Counted from the first letter of the stretch, positions 38,445 to 51,148 are shown. The stretch is DNA of 64,000 nt from Aculops lycopersici (GCA_015350385.1 WNKI01000001.1:4011965-4075964), one strand, 5' to 3'. Translations and numbers: made by a program. The notes: a model not told the origin generated them from the letters alone.

Positions 38445-38490
38445 ATCCTCCTCCTCCTCCTCCTCTCTCTCTGCTGCTGCTGCTGCTGCT
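38445..38490. repeat. TCC/CT/CTG compound microsatellite
   Basis: TCC triplets pass into CT dinucleotides and then CTG triplets. Confidence 0.85.
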
Positions 38491-38524
38491 AGTTCTCCTT
38501 CGACCCTGGGGCGTCGCTTTCGCC

Positions 38525-38548
38525 ACGCCCACTTCCGGAAGTGGGCGT
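38525..38548. promoter_or_regulatory. 24-bp perfect palindrome with back-to-back ETS-type cores
   Basis: ACGCCCACTTCCGGAAGTGGGCGT reads the same on both strands. The centre CTTCCGGAAG contains two overlapping GGAA/TTCC cores of the ETS type, flanked by CGCCCAC boxes of the KLF/Sp type. A symmetric protein-binding site is inference; the symmetry itself is visible. Confidence 0.5.
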
Positions 38549-39160
38549 ACGAGCGCGGTGTTGTTAGTGAACGAGAGTCTAGAATGTAAACCGCAACTTT
38601 CTCGCCAACAGCAACTGCAACACCAACGACAGCAAGTCTAGCTTTCCCACCAGAAAACTAGTTTAGGGCAACACCAAGTTTCGGGACCAAAGCAAAAGAT
38701 TGTTTGTTTGCCTGTCTGTCCGTCCGCCCGAAACTCGAGCGCTTATGCAAGACTACAGTTCGACCGCCGCAACCCGACGGAAGCCGCCGCGACTTCCGGT
38801 GGCGCGCCAACTATGCGAGCCAAACTGCGAGCATTTCTCTTCATTCGGTCCATTTCGAACGTCAGAGGCGCGAGTTGGAACCTCAACCCTGTGCGGTGAC
38901 CAAAAGCGCAAGTCGCGAAAGACGAATGGATGGAATTTGATACTCGCTCGCTTGGCACGTGCCGCCGCCGCCCAACAGTTTGGCCGCCGGGAGCCAGTGA
39001 GAGGAAACGCCGAAGTTCACTCGCCAATTGCATTGGTGGTGAAATCGGTCGCTGCTCTCTTCCCTTTTGGCAGTTTTCTATTGCTGCAATCGTTCGATAC
39101 TCTCCCGTTGCTCTTTTTAACTTGTTATACACTCAGACAATAAACCGAAATGAACAATCA

Positions 39161-39199
39161 TCGTTGTTGTCGTCGTCATCGTCATCATCATCATCATTT
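39161..39199. repeat. GTC/ATC triplet repeat
   Basis: A compound triplet tract, GTC passing into ATC. Confidence 0.85.
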
Positions 39200-42187
39200 C
39201 TGTTGTTAGAGTTAATATTTGAAACATTAACTATCTATTAGCTTAAACTTGAGAGATTTAGTCCACTGGTTCAAGTGACTAAAGCGCGCTGATATTATTA
39301 TTCCAACAAACATTTCCTCTGGCTGGGAAACAATACAATTGACTGGCAAGCGTTTTGAGTCATTCATAACTTTTATTATCATTGTTTGGCCATTTATTAT
39401 TGGCGAGTTAACACAACGCAGCGCAACCAACAGTGTAACTATAACATTAACTTCAACTTAACATGCTCCATGTATCCATTCTACACACTAACTCCAGCGC
39501 CAACTCTATACTCGTGCGCAGCAACCCATTGAAAACAAAACAAAAAACTCCAACTTGAACGTAAGCCACCAAAGAGACTGACTGTCGGGCGGGCGGTAAT
39601 TTTTGCAAACGATTTTCTGATGGGCCAAAAATAAATCACACGCCCAATAGTGTGACCGACATACTGATGCTATTACTTGTTTGCTCTCTTGTAATTCTTG
39701 TCGTCGTCGTAGTCGTCGACGTCTTCGCTTGAGAGACGAGACCAGACGTTTGTTTGTTTCTCGTCCTCACTCCTCACTCCTCACTTTTGTTGCTCCGATT
39801 TGCGTTGACTTGAGGCATGGAGCGCCAGTCGTGTGATTGTTCATTTGGACTGGCGAGTCGCGAGTCGCGAGTTGTAACAACGATCTCCAATTGCAGCCGG
39901 CGCTCGTTGTCCGTTGAGTTTCAGCTTGCAGATTACAAAACAAAAGTCAAGAGACTAGCGCAGTGATAGACTGCAACCACGACGACGACGACGAGCGCCA
40001 ACCACCGAGCGGCGAGAGAGGGAGAGCCAACTGTGAGCTGAATATACACTGCGGCCAAAACATACACAAATCAAAACGCCAGTTACGCAACAAACAAGAC
40101 CAGCGGCTCCCGTTTGCCCTTTGGCTCGCGCTATGCGCACGTCAAGCGGACGCCCGGCGGCGGCTACAATACAATATTGTGAATCAATCGCACGTCACGC
40201 TTCATGTGGCAACAATTTACTCTCTTCCCTCTGGTCGCGCCGTCGACTGCGTTTAACAGTTACTTTTGTTGCTCTGGTCAGCTAGCCAGCTGCTCACTTG
40301 GCAGCAGCTAGGTCTAGTTGTCGAGTCAAATATAACAGTGAGCAACACAAACAGTGACGCAATGAATCCACCACTCAGTCACTCGTTCGCTCCATAAGAG
40401 TCCATTGTGCTCCTCTAGTTCGCAACTGACCAACTGGCTGCCGCCTTTCCTCAAGCGCGCGGCGCCCAACTAAAGTTGAGCTGAAATTTGATCGCTCGGT
40501 TGCCGCAAAATTTGGCACAACAACAACAACATTACAGAAGTTGACTAAATAGAAGCGCGACCTCAGAGTTCATTGTTTGCCTATTATTACCATTAGTACA
40601 TTATATTGCAATAATTTAGTCCCCAAATTCCAGTCCATCTCGTCGCTTTTTTGACAAGCAACCGGAAGTCGGCGGTTGCCTGCCCGTTGGTTGCGTGAGG
40701 CTCGTTGCGGGCGTTTGTGTTTGTATGTGTGCAGTAAATGTAGCAAAATTTGTTAGTTGCTCGGATGGTTAAGTTGTGGCAACTAACCAACCAACTGGAT
40801 GGATGGACTGAGTTAGTTTGTTGCTCAACTGAACTAAACTGAACAGAACCGAACGGTCAAGTCTATCGTCGTTTGGCACTAGTCACTCGAGACCAGAGAC
40901 CTAGTTGCAGCTTGTGACGTAACATTTAATCCGGCAACGAGCTCGGTGTTAAACTTAATCCCAAGTCTAACTCACTTAGATAGATGCCAGCAGTCAAGTC
41001 AAGTGACTATGTTTTCATTTTAACGCTCAATTTCACCCACCAAACTGCTGGCCTCTCAAGCTGGGCGCTAGGTGTCTGTGTGCGTGTGTTTGCTCGTGTG
41101 TCGGTGGCAAGTGGCAGTAGCAAAGAGTAACCTAGCGACTTGCGGATCTACGACCATAATAATCGATGCCATAAAACGGAAAGTTGTCGCTATGTGCTCT
41201 GCCCTTCTCTGGCGTAACTATCGCCTTCTCTGGCGATAGTTACAAAGCAGCAACAACAATAGCGATTCGGTTTTCTAATGGGGGAAATAAAAATATCATC
41301 ATCATGATTATAACGGCCAAATAATTCTCCCTCTCTCTCTCTAGCTCTAGCTCTTGGGCCTGCTGAAATCGAGTCTCTTTGATCCACTCGATTGGACATC
41401 ACACCGCCGATCGAGCTAACTGGCGAGCAAAAGAGCGAGAGAGTTCAGTGCTAATACTATAAGTTTCGAGTTTAGTGCCTCGGAATCGCTTCCAGTGGCG
41501 CCATTTGGAAATGTGTTATTGTTGTTGTAGTTGAAGCTCCTATTGCACCGCTACCATCGCCGTTGCCACCCACGGGAAAGTAGTGGGAATGGATTACAAA
41601 ATACAAGATACTTCTCCGGCAAAGAGAAGCTTCGAAATGTCGCCAGAAGCTAGCCAACTTGAACTCAAACTCTAGCTCTCTCATCCTTGGAAACCGATCG
41701 GAACTAGAGTATCCGGTTTTACGAGCTAACTTTTGAGGAGGAGGCAGCAGTAGCTGGCTAGCGCTTGGTGGTAGCTAGCAAAAGTCGAGTTTAGTTCAGT
41801 TGCCACATTCAATGAGATCAGATGAGAAATAGAAAGTGCCAATAGAGGAAACCACTGCTCATAGTGGAGTGAAAAGTGGAGCGCGATTTTTGGCGACGCC
41901 GCTGCCGCCACGAGGTCGACGCCATTGGATTTAGGCGAGCGGAAGTGCGAATCAAGTGAATTGGAAACGACTGCGCTTAGCCAGCGAGCGAGGGAGAGAG
42001 CAACTCGATTGTGCCAAATCCAAATGCAACTTCTCTCTTGCTCATCTCGTTGCAGTGGCGTTTCTCACGCCGCCAGTCGACTGACTTCACTCGAATCGAG
42101 CGGGACTTTTAGTCCAGAGAGGAGTTTTGGTTTTCGATTGCGAATGCGAGCGAGCGAGCGCTAGGGTCCGTTTATCTATCTCTCGAG

Positions 42188-42217
42188 TTATTATTATTAT
42201 TATTATTTTTATTATTA
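42188..42217. repeat. ATT triplet repeat
   Basis: About ten ATT units with one interruption. Confidence 0.85.
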
Positions 42218-42370
42218 GTGTCGCAGTTATTGTTGCTGTTGCCGCCATTAAATAACCGAGGCTCAAATCAATTGCCAGCAGCTCACCTGGCGATATGAAA
42301 AGGTGGCATACCTTTGAACTATATGATTGTGTTCTCAGTGGTCGCTTGCAAACTTTGAGGACTAGAAACT

Positions 42371-42398
42371 TGTGTGTGTGTGTGTGTATGTGTGTGTG

Positions 42399-42436
<38 letters not shown>
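42371..42436. repeat. TG dinucleotide repeat
   Basis: 66 bases of TG units with two short interruptions. Confidence 0.95.
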
Positions 42437-42437
<1 letters not shown>

Positions 42438-43279
42438 GTTGGTGTTGTCGTTGTTTTGAGTGCTATGGTAAAGTAGCGCCACAGTCGCTCACTCCTCTTG
42501 GCTTTCTCGATTCTGCTCACCTCACTTCACCTCATCCCATCATCATTTTAGTGGAATGACGATGATTCTGCAGACTGCAGCTACAATGTGAGCAGCGCGC
42601 AGGTTAACTAGCGCACATCGAGTCCGCACAAAACATGGAGAGGAGTACAAGTGAGCAGTTAACAGCAATGCGCCTGCGCGCAAGACTCAAAACGCTCGAG
42701 TGTTTGGCTGCTAGGAGTGCGCGATTGTGTTGCGCTTTTCAAGTGACTGCCAGTCTGATTGAGTCTAGTCCGCTAAATAGTCGAGTGTTGTGCTGCGCTG
42801 CGCTGTGTGCTATGTTACGCTCTCTGAGCAATCGCGCCGAAGATCAACGACAGCAAAAGCAAGAAGCGCGTCGTTACGACCAGGAGAAACGAGGAGAGTT
42901 AGTTTGAATTTTTGTATAGTAGCAGCAGCAATTGAAGAATAATCGTTATTGTTGCTGTTATCGACTATTATTATTATCATTATAATCATGACCATGAAGT
43001 CGCGTTGCATTGTTGCGGTTTGATCGAGATGACGGAATCAATCAAATAGATGTAGTTTCATTTTCAACTCGAATTACCTGCAAACTCAAAAACAACTAAT
43101 CGCTCGCCTATTTACATCGAATCGAATAATATTCTAACAGTACAAGTGGCAAAAAATTATTCAAGTAAAGAGTTGAAGCTATAAAATTTGAATCAATCTC
43201 AGCACAATAGAAGAAGGTACCAACCTTAAAAAGAGCAAATCAATAATCGACAAAAGGAATAAATTAAACGATCGCCATC

Positions 43280-43883
43280 ATGATGGACTCGATTAAACTG
43301 GAAACAGCTGCACAAAGTCGCTCGCCACCGACCCCTTCGAGCGCCTCGACGACTGCGGCCGCCGCAGCGGCGGCCATAGCGGCTGCAAATTGGCAACAGC
43401 AAACAGGTGGCCTAGCGGCCGCCCACCACCACCACCATTTGGCCAGCTCGCACTCCCACCTGCACCACCATAACCAGCAGCAAAACCACCACCACCAATT
43501 AACCTCAAACACATCAACGACAGGTGGCAGTCCTCTGCTACAGCAACACCAGCAGCAGCAGCAACAACAACAACAGCAACAACAGCACCAACAGCAGCAG
43601 GCCCATCACCAGTACACGTCACACCACCAGCACCACCAGCATGTTGCATCATTGCATCATAATCTAACTGGTGGCCAGGATATTCAAGCCACAGGTAGCA
43701 GCACAACGGCGGCCCACCTGGCGGCGGCCGCTGCGGCCGCCGCTGCTCACCAGCACCAGCATCACCACCAACAACAAAACCAACACTCACACCTTAGCCA
43801 CCAAACGCAGCAAGCCAATCAGCACAACCAGCAAGCCAATCATATCAATAGCCACCAAAACCACCAGCAACAGCACCACCACC

Positions 43884-43914
<31 letters not shown>

Positions 43915-44452
43915 GCAACAACAACAACAACTCCACAACCACCAACACCAGCTTGCCAATCACCACAACCACCACAGTCACCAAAATCATCACCATCCTC
44001 ATTCACATTCACACCACCATCACCAAATGTCGGTGGCGGCGGCGGCCGCCGCGGCCGCTGCTGCTGCGGCAAACCACCAACACCACCACCAACATCACCA
44101 CGCTGCATTATCGGGCGCCACTCACACCTCGGTGGTTGCCGCCGCCCTAATGTCTAGATCAAAGCGAGAGTGTATCGAGGGCAGGGAGTGTGTTAATTGT
44201 GGCGCCAGACAAACGCCACTCTGGCGACGAGACGGCACCGGACATTACCTGTGCAACGCCTGCGGTCTCTACCACAAGATGAACGGTCACAATAGGCCGC
44301 TAATCAAGCCAAAGCGAAGACTTCAATCAACAACTCGACGCACTGGCACCAGTTGCGCGAATTGCAAGGGCACCACGACCACTTTGTGGCGGCGAAACGC
44401 CAACGGCGAGCCAGTTTGCAATGCCTGTGGCCTTTACTTCAAGCTGCACAAC
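43280..44452 (+). CDS. grn: GATA transcription factor (GATA1/2/3, grain-like), coding exon 1
   Basis: Starts at ATGATGGAC and runs 391 codons to a GTAAGT donor at 44453 (phase 0). Residues 1-300 are almost all Gln, His, Ala and Asn tracts. Two Cys-X2-Cys-X17-Cys-X2-Cys zinc fingers follow: N-finger C304/C307...C325/C328 and C-finger C359/C362...C380/C383. The linker NRPLIKPKRRL and the C-finger wording match GATA-2/3 and Drosophila grain more than GATA-4/5/6. It would bind WGATAR sites in the nucleus and control developmental genes (family knowledge). The exon ends at KLHN, where the basic tail should continue, and the match resumes exactly at 49417. Reading on without splicing gives only eight more residues. 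An untranslated 5' exon is possible. The symbol is by similarity, not proven orthology. Confidence 0.92.
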
Positions 44453-47400
44453 GTAAGTATCTTCACTGTTTCGTGTTGAATCCATCACTCGGTGATCGAT
44501 TTAGAGTTTGTGCTTTCTCTTCTCTTCGATTCGTCTCGTGTCGTTGATTTAAGTGTGTTAAGTATATGGACAAGAGGAGGGCAAAAAAGTCACATCGAAT
44601 TGGCAAGTGTTTATTTGTTTTCTACTCCCTGTTTTCTGCTCGATGCGTTTGCGACAGTTTATGTGCGTGTGTCTGATTCCAATGCCAATGCTCTCATGTC
44701 TTGATGGGCGCACAGGTAACTCGCAGAGGTTTCAAGTTTCACTTGCCTCGTTTAATGAGCGAAACACTCCAGGTTAAATAATTGTTGTCACACAAGTGCG
44801 CAACGTTTCAGGTGAACAGTGCAAAAGCATCAGGCCCCATAGAAAACCCGCTGACATTAGACAAGCGTAATAATTCATTGGCCGCCCATTTGGCCTATTA
44901 GTTTCATCGCGTCTCGTCTCCTTTCTTCTGTTTTAGTTTGTTTTGGTTACGCCAAGTTAGCGACGGAGAGCAAAAACAAACTTTGAGGCGAAACTAGAAA
45001 CTTTGCGGCGTCTACTGAGGTCTCTCTTGCAAGCGAGCAAGAGAAACCAAGAGCACATCTTCTTCTGCTTCTTCGCCATCCAAAGCTAACGACATAAGAC
45101 CGAACGCGACGATGGCCACAGTAAATGAAGCCATAGAAACTTACCTGGCCAGATGAGTTTCTATCCAATGCACCAAAGGTAACAGGGAGAGAGAGAGAGA
45201 GAGCGCTGACTAATGTGTCAGCTGGTCGTTCTCTTCGTCTCCTTCTGTGGCGCCTTCTACTCGACTTGATAGTGGCCACTTTTACCTGACTTTGCTTTGA
45301 TTAGTTGGCCTCGAGTTGGCGGCCGAGTTGCAAACGTCAACGCAGTCGTCGTCCTCGTCACTCTCGATTGTGTTTGCTCGTTACGAGTGCCACTTTTGGT
45401 GCGGCTAGTCACGAGTTTATCTGCGAGGCCTAATGCAAGTAAACGTCAGCGTTCAGTGAGTTTTGAACCAAGAGAGACGGAGAAGAAAAAAGATACTTTG
45501 TTAGTTGTTGCGCCCATAAAACCAACAAAAGTTTGCTCTCGCCCTCAGGAGAAACTTTGGAGATTGCGACAGAGGCACAGGGATGCGACCAACTGTTGAT
45601 TTAGTTGCGCCACTCGCCTGCTTCCTCGTGGGCAGAACCTTTAAAAAGAGAAACTTCCCATCAGGTAAGCAGGTTAAAATTCAATTAGCAATGGTCGGCG
45701 GAGACAGGAGTGCCATTGAGTTTGGCCGCGAGAATAAACTGGAGCGCCGTGGAGCCGGAAGCGCGCGAGTTGCGCGTGAGAATCGCGTCCTATAGAAGCA
45801 TTTTGTAGCCTCTATTGTGGCCAGTAGTGATTGCCGTCGTCTTTTTTGTTGACTTGGCCAATGGGATTGGCTAGCTCTATAGACTCGGCCTGTCTATTGT
45901 ATCGCGCACTGACCGTATCGATCACGAAGAGTAAGCTCGCGAGAAGAATACAGAGTAAGAGAGGAGAAATTTAAACGGTGCGGGCAAGCAACTAGCAAAG
46001 TGGGAGAGCAAAAGACTTGAGTCGCTTGAGCTTGAGTCGACGTCGAGACGACTCAAGCTCAAGCGACGCAGGCTAAGCTTGGCAAATTTACCAACCTTTG
46101 CGACCGCCGACTAACTAACCAACTAACTAGCTAAACGATATATAATCGACTGGCCGGCAAGCGAGAGAGTGAGCAGGTTAATTGTTCTCTTAATCGTCGT
46201 GTGTGCCTCTCGCTTTGCTTTACCTTCCATAACACAAGCTCCGCGAGCGTTCTCATCCAGTTCAACTCACAACGCAAACCACTTTTCTGGCCAATCAGTT
46301 GACTGGCCGAATAAGTTAGCGGCCGCTGCTGCTTATGATGGTGATTCTGGTCGCCATAACGCCGAGTGCCCATTGCAACCTACAAGCCAGTCAACTGGAG
46401 GAACAACAAGTGGCCGCAAGGGGACGAGCGCATACTGTCCACTTGCGTTCAGTGAGCTCGACGTCCGGCTGGCTGCGAGTCGTAGTGGTGTAGCTGTAAA
46501 CCTGCAGCACGACCAACAACAGCAACCACGACGACGTTTCCCCCTTCTACTTCTACTTGTACTTTGAGTTGATCGGAGATTTTACTCGAACTAGGCGAGC
46601 GAATCCAGCGGAGCGCAGTCAGCTGTTCGTGTGCTCCGCGCGTTTATCTTTCGGCGATCATCGTGAGCAGAGCAGAGCAGAGCGAGCCAAAGTGAAACAG
46701 GTGAGCGGCAAGACTCTTGCCGCTTGTTATTGCGCAACATTAGTAACAAACGACAAGTGAACGAGCGAATTGAGCAGCGTGATGGTCGCAATCAAATTGT
46801 TATCATTCCCATTGGCTAAAGTAGAGTTAGTCGTCGCCGTCGTCGTCGTCGTCTTTGCTCCGTCTTCGTTGTCGGCGACGACGCGCCAATTATCTCAACG
46901 TTCCCAAATGAGCAAGCAAAACCGACTGCTCGCTTGTGTGGCCCAAATAATTTCAATGGCCTTCAAGCCGCGCGATGGCAATGGCAACAGCGATAGCAAC
47001 GAGAACAACAAATCGATGTGCCGCTCGGTGGAAACGCAGTCTTCGATCCTCGGGGCTATCGAGTTGTAGCAACATGGGCACTAATAGCAGCGACGACAGC
47101 CACAGCAGCAGCTTGCTGTTGGCGCCACTAGAAAACTCCGCCGGCCAACAGGTGAGCTCGATTTATTCCTCCTCTCGTTCGTTCGTTCGTTTGTTTGTTT
47201 TTCTCTTTCTCTTTCTCTTACTCTCTCAGAATTCAACTTCCCAGGGGATGAAAATTACCTAATTAGTAGTGAGGTTTCTCTCTTAGTCGTCTTCTTCCAT
47301 TTCTCCTAAAACAACCAAACTTTTATCTTGTCGCCAGCTTTGCACTTGTTTAATTTCTTTCTCTAGCTTCAACTGCTCGGCAAAAAGCCAACTGGGCAGC

Positions 47401-49416
47401 TGATCGCAAAGGTATCCCAGTTCCACTGGTAGTTGAGAGTTTTTTCTTTAGATAATTCTCTTAATTCTCGACATTAGTTCCTCCTCCCTGCTTCCACTCG
47501 CTCGCTCTCGGCGGGAGTAAGTTGAAATGTCTTGAGAAAAACAAATACAAACGCACACAATGCTCTAATGTTGCAATACTAATCCATTCGCTCGCTCGCT
47601 AGTATCGCCGAGCGTAGAATGTTGATGATCCCAAGAGAACTAGACTCTTTGCTTGAAAACTGGGGAGAGAGAGAGAGAGAGAAACTCGGCATCCGGCTAC
47701 CTGCTGTAACTTGAATCCAACTGGAACCTTACCATTCCTTTGGAGGCAGTCGGCTTCAACAGCGATAGCAGCGGAGACAGTCAGCTGATCCACATAGACG
47801 CTTCGCTCGCACAGGTAGACACACGGCGACTACCTGTGGAATTTTGCTCGCTGCATTCTTAAGTGTGTTAGTTTTGCTGCCAGTTGTTGTGCGTCTGTCC
47901 GTCGTCGTTGCCGTCGCCAGCGACGGGAATGAGGATGACGACAACCACACACAAAGTAGTTACATTGTATACGCTTATTGGTATTGGTATATATGATTAG
48001 GAGCCTTCAGTTTGGCGCCCGGGATTTAAATTTCAAACACAACCAACTGACCAACCGAGAGTTCGGAGTTTCAAAGCAAAGCAAACATTTTCTAGCCCTA
48101 ACCAAGACGCGACAAGTTTTAGTCTGGTGGCCGTGGCGACACAATTGGCCGCCCAAACCCATGGACTAACCGTACAAATTATTGGCTCGTCGCGAGGGAT
48201 GCTTTTCAGTATTGCAAGAAGACCATGGTAGCCAAATTGCCATTCATCGTGTCCACTGGCGCCACTTGTCAAACTAACGGGTGGCTTCTTTTTCCTCTTT
48301 TTCTCTCCGTAGCCCTATGCTGCACTCCAAGCCCACGGAGTGTCCACTTTCCTAGGAAGCAAAAGAGCAATCAAGTATTTAGTGCCAAATTGTGCGCTGC
48401 TGCCGCCGGCATCTCACACAGCCGCCGAGGACTTGTCGCCAATCGAGTGAGGCTATTGCTTTTTCCGTGTTGCTGCTGCTGCTGCTGCTCACTTGTGGTC
48501 TAGTAAACTGTACAGCGCGGTGGACGAATGAGTCGCCAAGCGGACTGCTCATCTAGCGGCCAATTTGCGCGCTCGACGCTCGTTTGTGTTCTCATCATTT
48601 AATTTATTTTATTTTATTGCTCCTCTCTCTCTCTCACTCCCCCACTTTTCCTCTAGTCAGACGCGCGAGCTGTTGGCGCCACTTGGCTTGTGGGCCATTC
48701 GTTGGTTTGGAAAGCACAAAACAAACATTGTCTCCCAAATATGTTGCTGCATTCACTGGCCATGGTGCCAAAAATTCCGCTCGCCCCCAATTGTTTCTCT
48801 GTCGCCACTGGCGCCTCCGCTCCCCTCCCCTCCCGAGTCGCCCCGTTGCCTGGCCGAGAGTTTCACGCCCACGACAATTAAGTCACTCACGCTGACTGAT
48901 CATTTCAAATGACGAACGAGCGGGCAAGTGAGTGGGTTTGTATGAAAAATGGAGTCCATGAAAAACAGTCAGTCCGTCCGGTGGGATGAATGAACTCGCA
49001 GAGCGCGCAATTGACACTAGAGTTCCTCTGGTTTCACTTAACTCACTTGAGGAAGCGAAAACATGAATGACAAATTGATGATGTTGCGCCACTTCAAAGC
49101 GCAACGACCGACTCTCTTCCTCGTGCTTTCTCTTTCTCCTGACTTCGAAGCGGCAACTTAATTAACTCGCGGCCAATAATGAGCAGGCTGCTCTTTTTGC
49201 GCACCGCTCTCTTGCTCATCCGCCTGGGCGATCGATAAATCCTATAAACCGTCGACTAGTTGTTTTAGTGTGGCGCGCTCGAGGCGAATCCCCACTTCCG
49301 TCTATATGGTTCCAGTGTTCGAGGGACGGAATAGACTGGCATAGAATAGAAAACTAACCACGCCCACTTCCTCACTCCACTGCACCCCACTCCATCTCAC
49401 CATCATCAACACACAG
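44453..49416 (+). other. GATA gene intron, 4,964 bp
   Basis: Begins GTAAGT and ends CACACAG, phase 0 on both sides, joining KLHN to AVRPITMKKEGIQTRNRK. This is a common intron position in GATA genes. It contains a GA run (45186-45203), a perfect 19-bp inverted repeat (46021-46067), a donor-like CAG|GTAAGC at 45662, and no convincing nested gene. Confidence 0.88.
46021..46067. repeat. perfect 19-bp inverted repeat, 9-nt loop
   Basis: GTCGCTTGAGCTTGAGTCG (46021-46039) and its exact reverse complement (46049-46067) are separated by 9 bases. In the transcript it would form a strong hairpin inside the GATA intron. Confidence 0.9.
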
Positions 49417-50631
49417 GCTGTCCGACCGATCACCATGAAGAAGGAGGGAATCCAAACTAGAAACCGGAAGCTCTCAACGAAGGGAAAGAAAAAGTCCTTG
49501 TCTTCGTCTGCGGCTTTGCAGTCACAGCAGCGACAAACTGTTGACTCGTCAGGTAACTCGAACAACCAGAACCACAATCAGTCGAGCGGCGCAAGTAGCG
49601 TCAGCAGCTTGAGCAGCAACGCAAGCGGCGGAAGTAGTGGCACAACCACTGGCAATAGCGCAAGTTCATCATTGGCGCCAGCGGCGACAGGTAACTTAAG
49701 CCAGCAGTCGCAATCACAGCAGCAGCAGCAACAACAACAACAACAACAGCAAGAGGGTTCCTCGTTGTCGGCTTTAACCAATCACATGGTGCAACACTAT
49801 ACGAGTCCCTTCCAAGCGCAACAACAAGCGCAACCACATCACCTTGGCCATCAGCAGCAAGCGCCACAATTGGCCAATAGTTATTTGGCCCGACAACATC
49901 AACTCCAACAGCATACTCAACAGCAACCCATTCAGCAGCACATATCACACCAACAACAGCATCACCTAGGTCACCAACAGCATCCCGCCAACCACCAGCA
50001 CAGCGACCACCTGATGCTAGTGGCCCAAGCGGCCGCTGCTAGTCAGGCTAGTGAGGCAACGGCGGCAACAGCAGCGGCCGCCGCAGCCGCCGCCGCCGCC
50101 GCAGCAGCAGCCACCGCGTCAGCGACAACAGGCGGCAGCCAATCGCCTAGCTCCGTGAACGGGCTTCTCGGGGTTGCTGATCAGTTGCAGGCCAACTACC
50201 ATCCGGCCAGCTCGCCCACGGGCACGCCCACCGTCGCCTCGGCCACCACGCCCACCGGACAGGAGTACCCGGCGCTGGCGGGCCAGTCGTCACAGTCGCC
50301 CCTGCAGCAGCAACATTACAACACCGACTACTACGCGCAACAACAACACCACGCCCACCAACACCACCAACTTCACCTGGCTCAGCAGCAGCAGCAGCAT
50401 CAGGTGCCGCTCACCTCGCACCAGCTTGCCCAACAGCAACAGCAGCAACATGAGATGCACCAACAACACCAATCTCATGTGGCAAGCTACAAGCAGAGCT
50501 CGCCATATAATCTCTACGGGACGCACGCCGCCCTGTTCCAGCAAAAGCACGTTGCGGCCGCCTTGTGGAACGCAATGCCCCGCCACTGCGACGAGATGGG
50601 CGGCGGTATTCAGCCGGAGCGAGCACTTTGA
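49417..50631 (+). CDS. grn: GATA transcription factor (GATA1/2/3, grain-like), coding exon 2
   Basis: Starts directly after CACACAG at 49417 and ends with TGA at 50629-50631; 404 residues, for a spliced protein of 795. The first 30 residues complete the C-finger basic tail (RPITMKKEGIQTRNRKLS, then GKKK), which contacts the DNA minor groove and is the GATA-2/3/grain wording. The rest is Ser/Gly/Asn-rich, then long Gln, His and Ala tracts, with no other domain. The end (about 25 residues, from ALWNAMPRH) is less repetitive. The plus-strand ATG at 49435 lies inside the basic tail and is not a start. No AATAAA is visible close after the stop; the nearest obvious one is near 55191, so the 3' end is unresolved. 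Confidence 0.92.
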   Translation, partial: AVRPITMKKEGIQTRNRKLSTKGKKKSLSSSAALQSQQRQTVDSSGNSNNQNHNQSSGASSVSSLSSNASGGSSGTTTGNSASSSLAPAATGNLSQQSQSQQQQQQQQQQQQEGSSLSALTNHMVQHYTSPFQAQQQAQPHHLGHQQQAPQLANSYLARQHQLQQHTQQQPIQQHISHQQQHHLGHQQHPANHQHSDHLMLVAQAAAASQASEATAATAAAAAAAAAAAAAATASATTGGSQSPSSVNGLLGVADQLQANYHPASSPTGTPTVASATTPTGQEYPALAGQSSQSPLQQQHYNTDYYAQQQHHAHQHHQLHLAQQQQQHQVPLTSHQLAQQQQQQHEMHQQHQSHVASYKQSSPYNLYGTHAALFQQKHVAAALWNAMPRHCDEMGGGIQPERAL

Positions 50632-51148
50632 TTGCGTGATAAACACCCGTGCAACAAGTGGTGGCGAAGCGCGCCAACTGATTGGGCGACAATTATATTT
50701 CATCATGAGATATAAAGCTTCAATTTCAAATGTGATATGAACTCTCCCCTTTGTTCGTCGTCATGAGTGTTGTGGCTGCCGTCTTCAACGATTAAGGAGC
50801 TCGATTTGTGGTGCTACCTGCCGCCTATGACTGCACTCGCCACTAAATTGAGAAATTTATAAACACACACGCAGCTTAAGATGTTTAGAGAAGAGGATTT
50901 TTGTATTCAAATCGAAGCGTACGATTAAAACTATGATTGCGACGACAACAACCAAAAGAAAAACACTATTGCTCCTCTCCAATTGCTTTACCTCTTACTC
51001 TAACTTGATAGTCTCAGATTGCAACCAACTCAACTTAAACAGGTAGTTTGTCTACCCGCTTCTCTGTGCACTCGCGGATCGGAAACCAATTCGGCCATCG
51101 CCAAACTCAAGTATAAAGATTAGACAAGTTGTGGGCGGAACTAACAAA

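Larger units (their letters stand above)
25160..43279. other. 18 kb gene-poor stretch upstream of the GATA gene
   Basis: No frame with recognisable protein features. Open frames occur on both strands at once and are Arg/Ser/Pro-rich or driven by repeats. Contents include microsatellites (TG at 27332 and 42371, TGGTTG at 28001, GA at 30429, ATG at 32374, CT around the assembly gap at 34389, GAC/GGC at 36933, TCC/CTG at 38445, ATC at 39161, ATT at 42188), a 24-bp perfect palindrome (38525-38548), a 12-bp hairpin (41214-41243), and several strong CAG|GTAA donor-like words (26328, 27291, 34181, 35711). Likely roles are untranslated exons, long introns or enhancers of the GATA gene, none of which I can prove. 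Confidence 0.5.

Noticed and set aside
43293..44150. Frames overlapping the GATA exon in other phases and on the minus strand
   Set aside because: Shadows of the CAG/CAC/GCC tracts; the zinc fingers fix the true frame.
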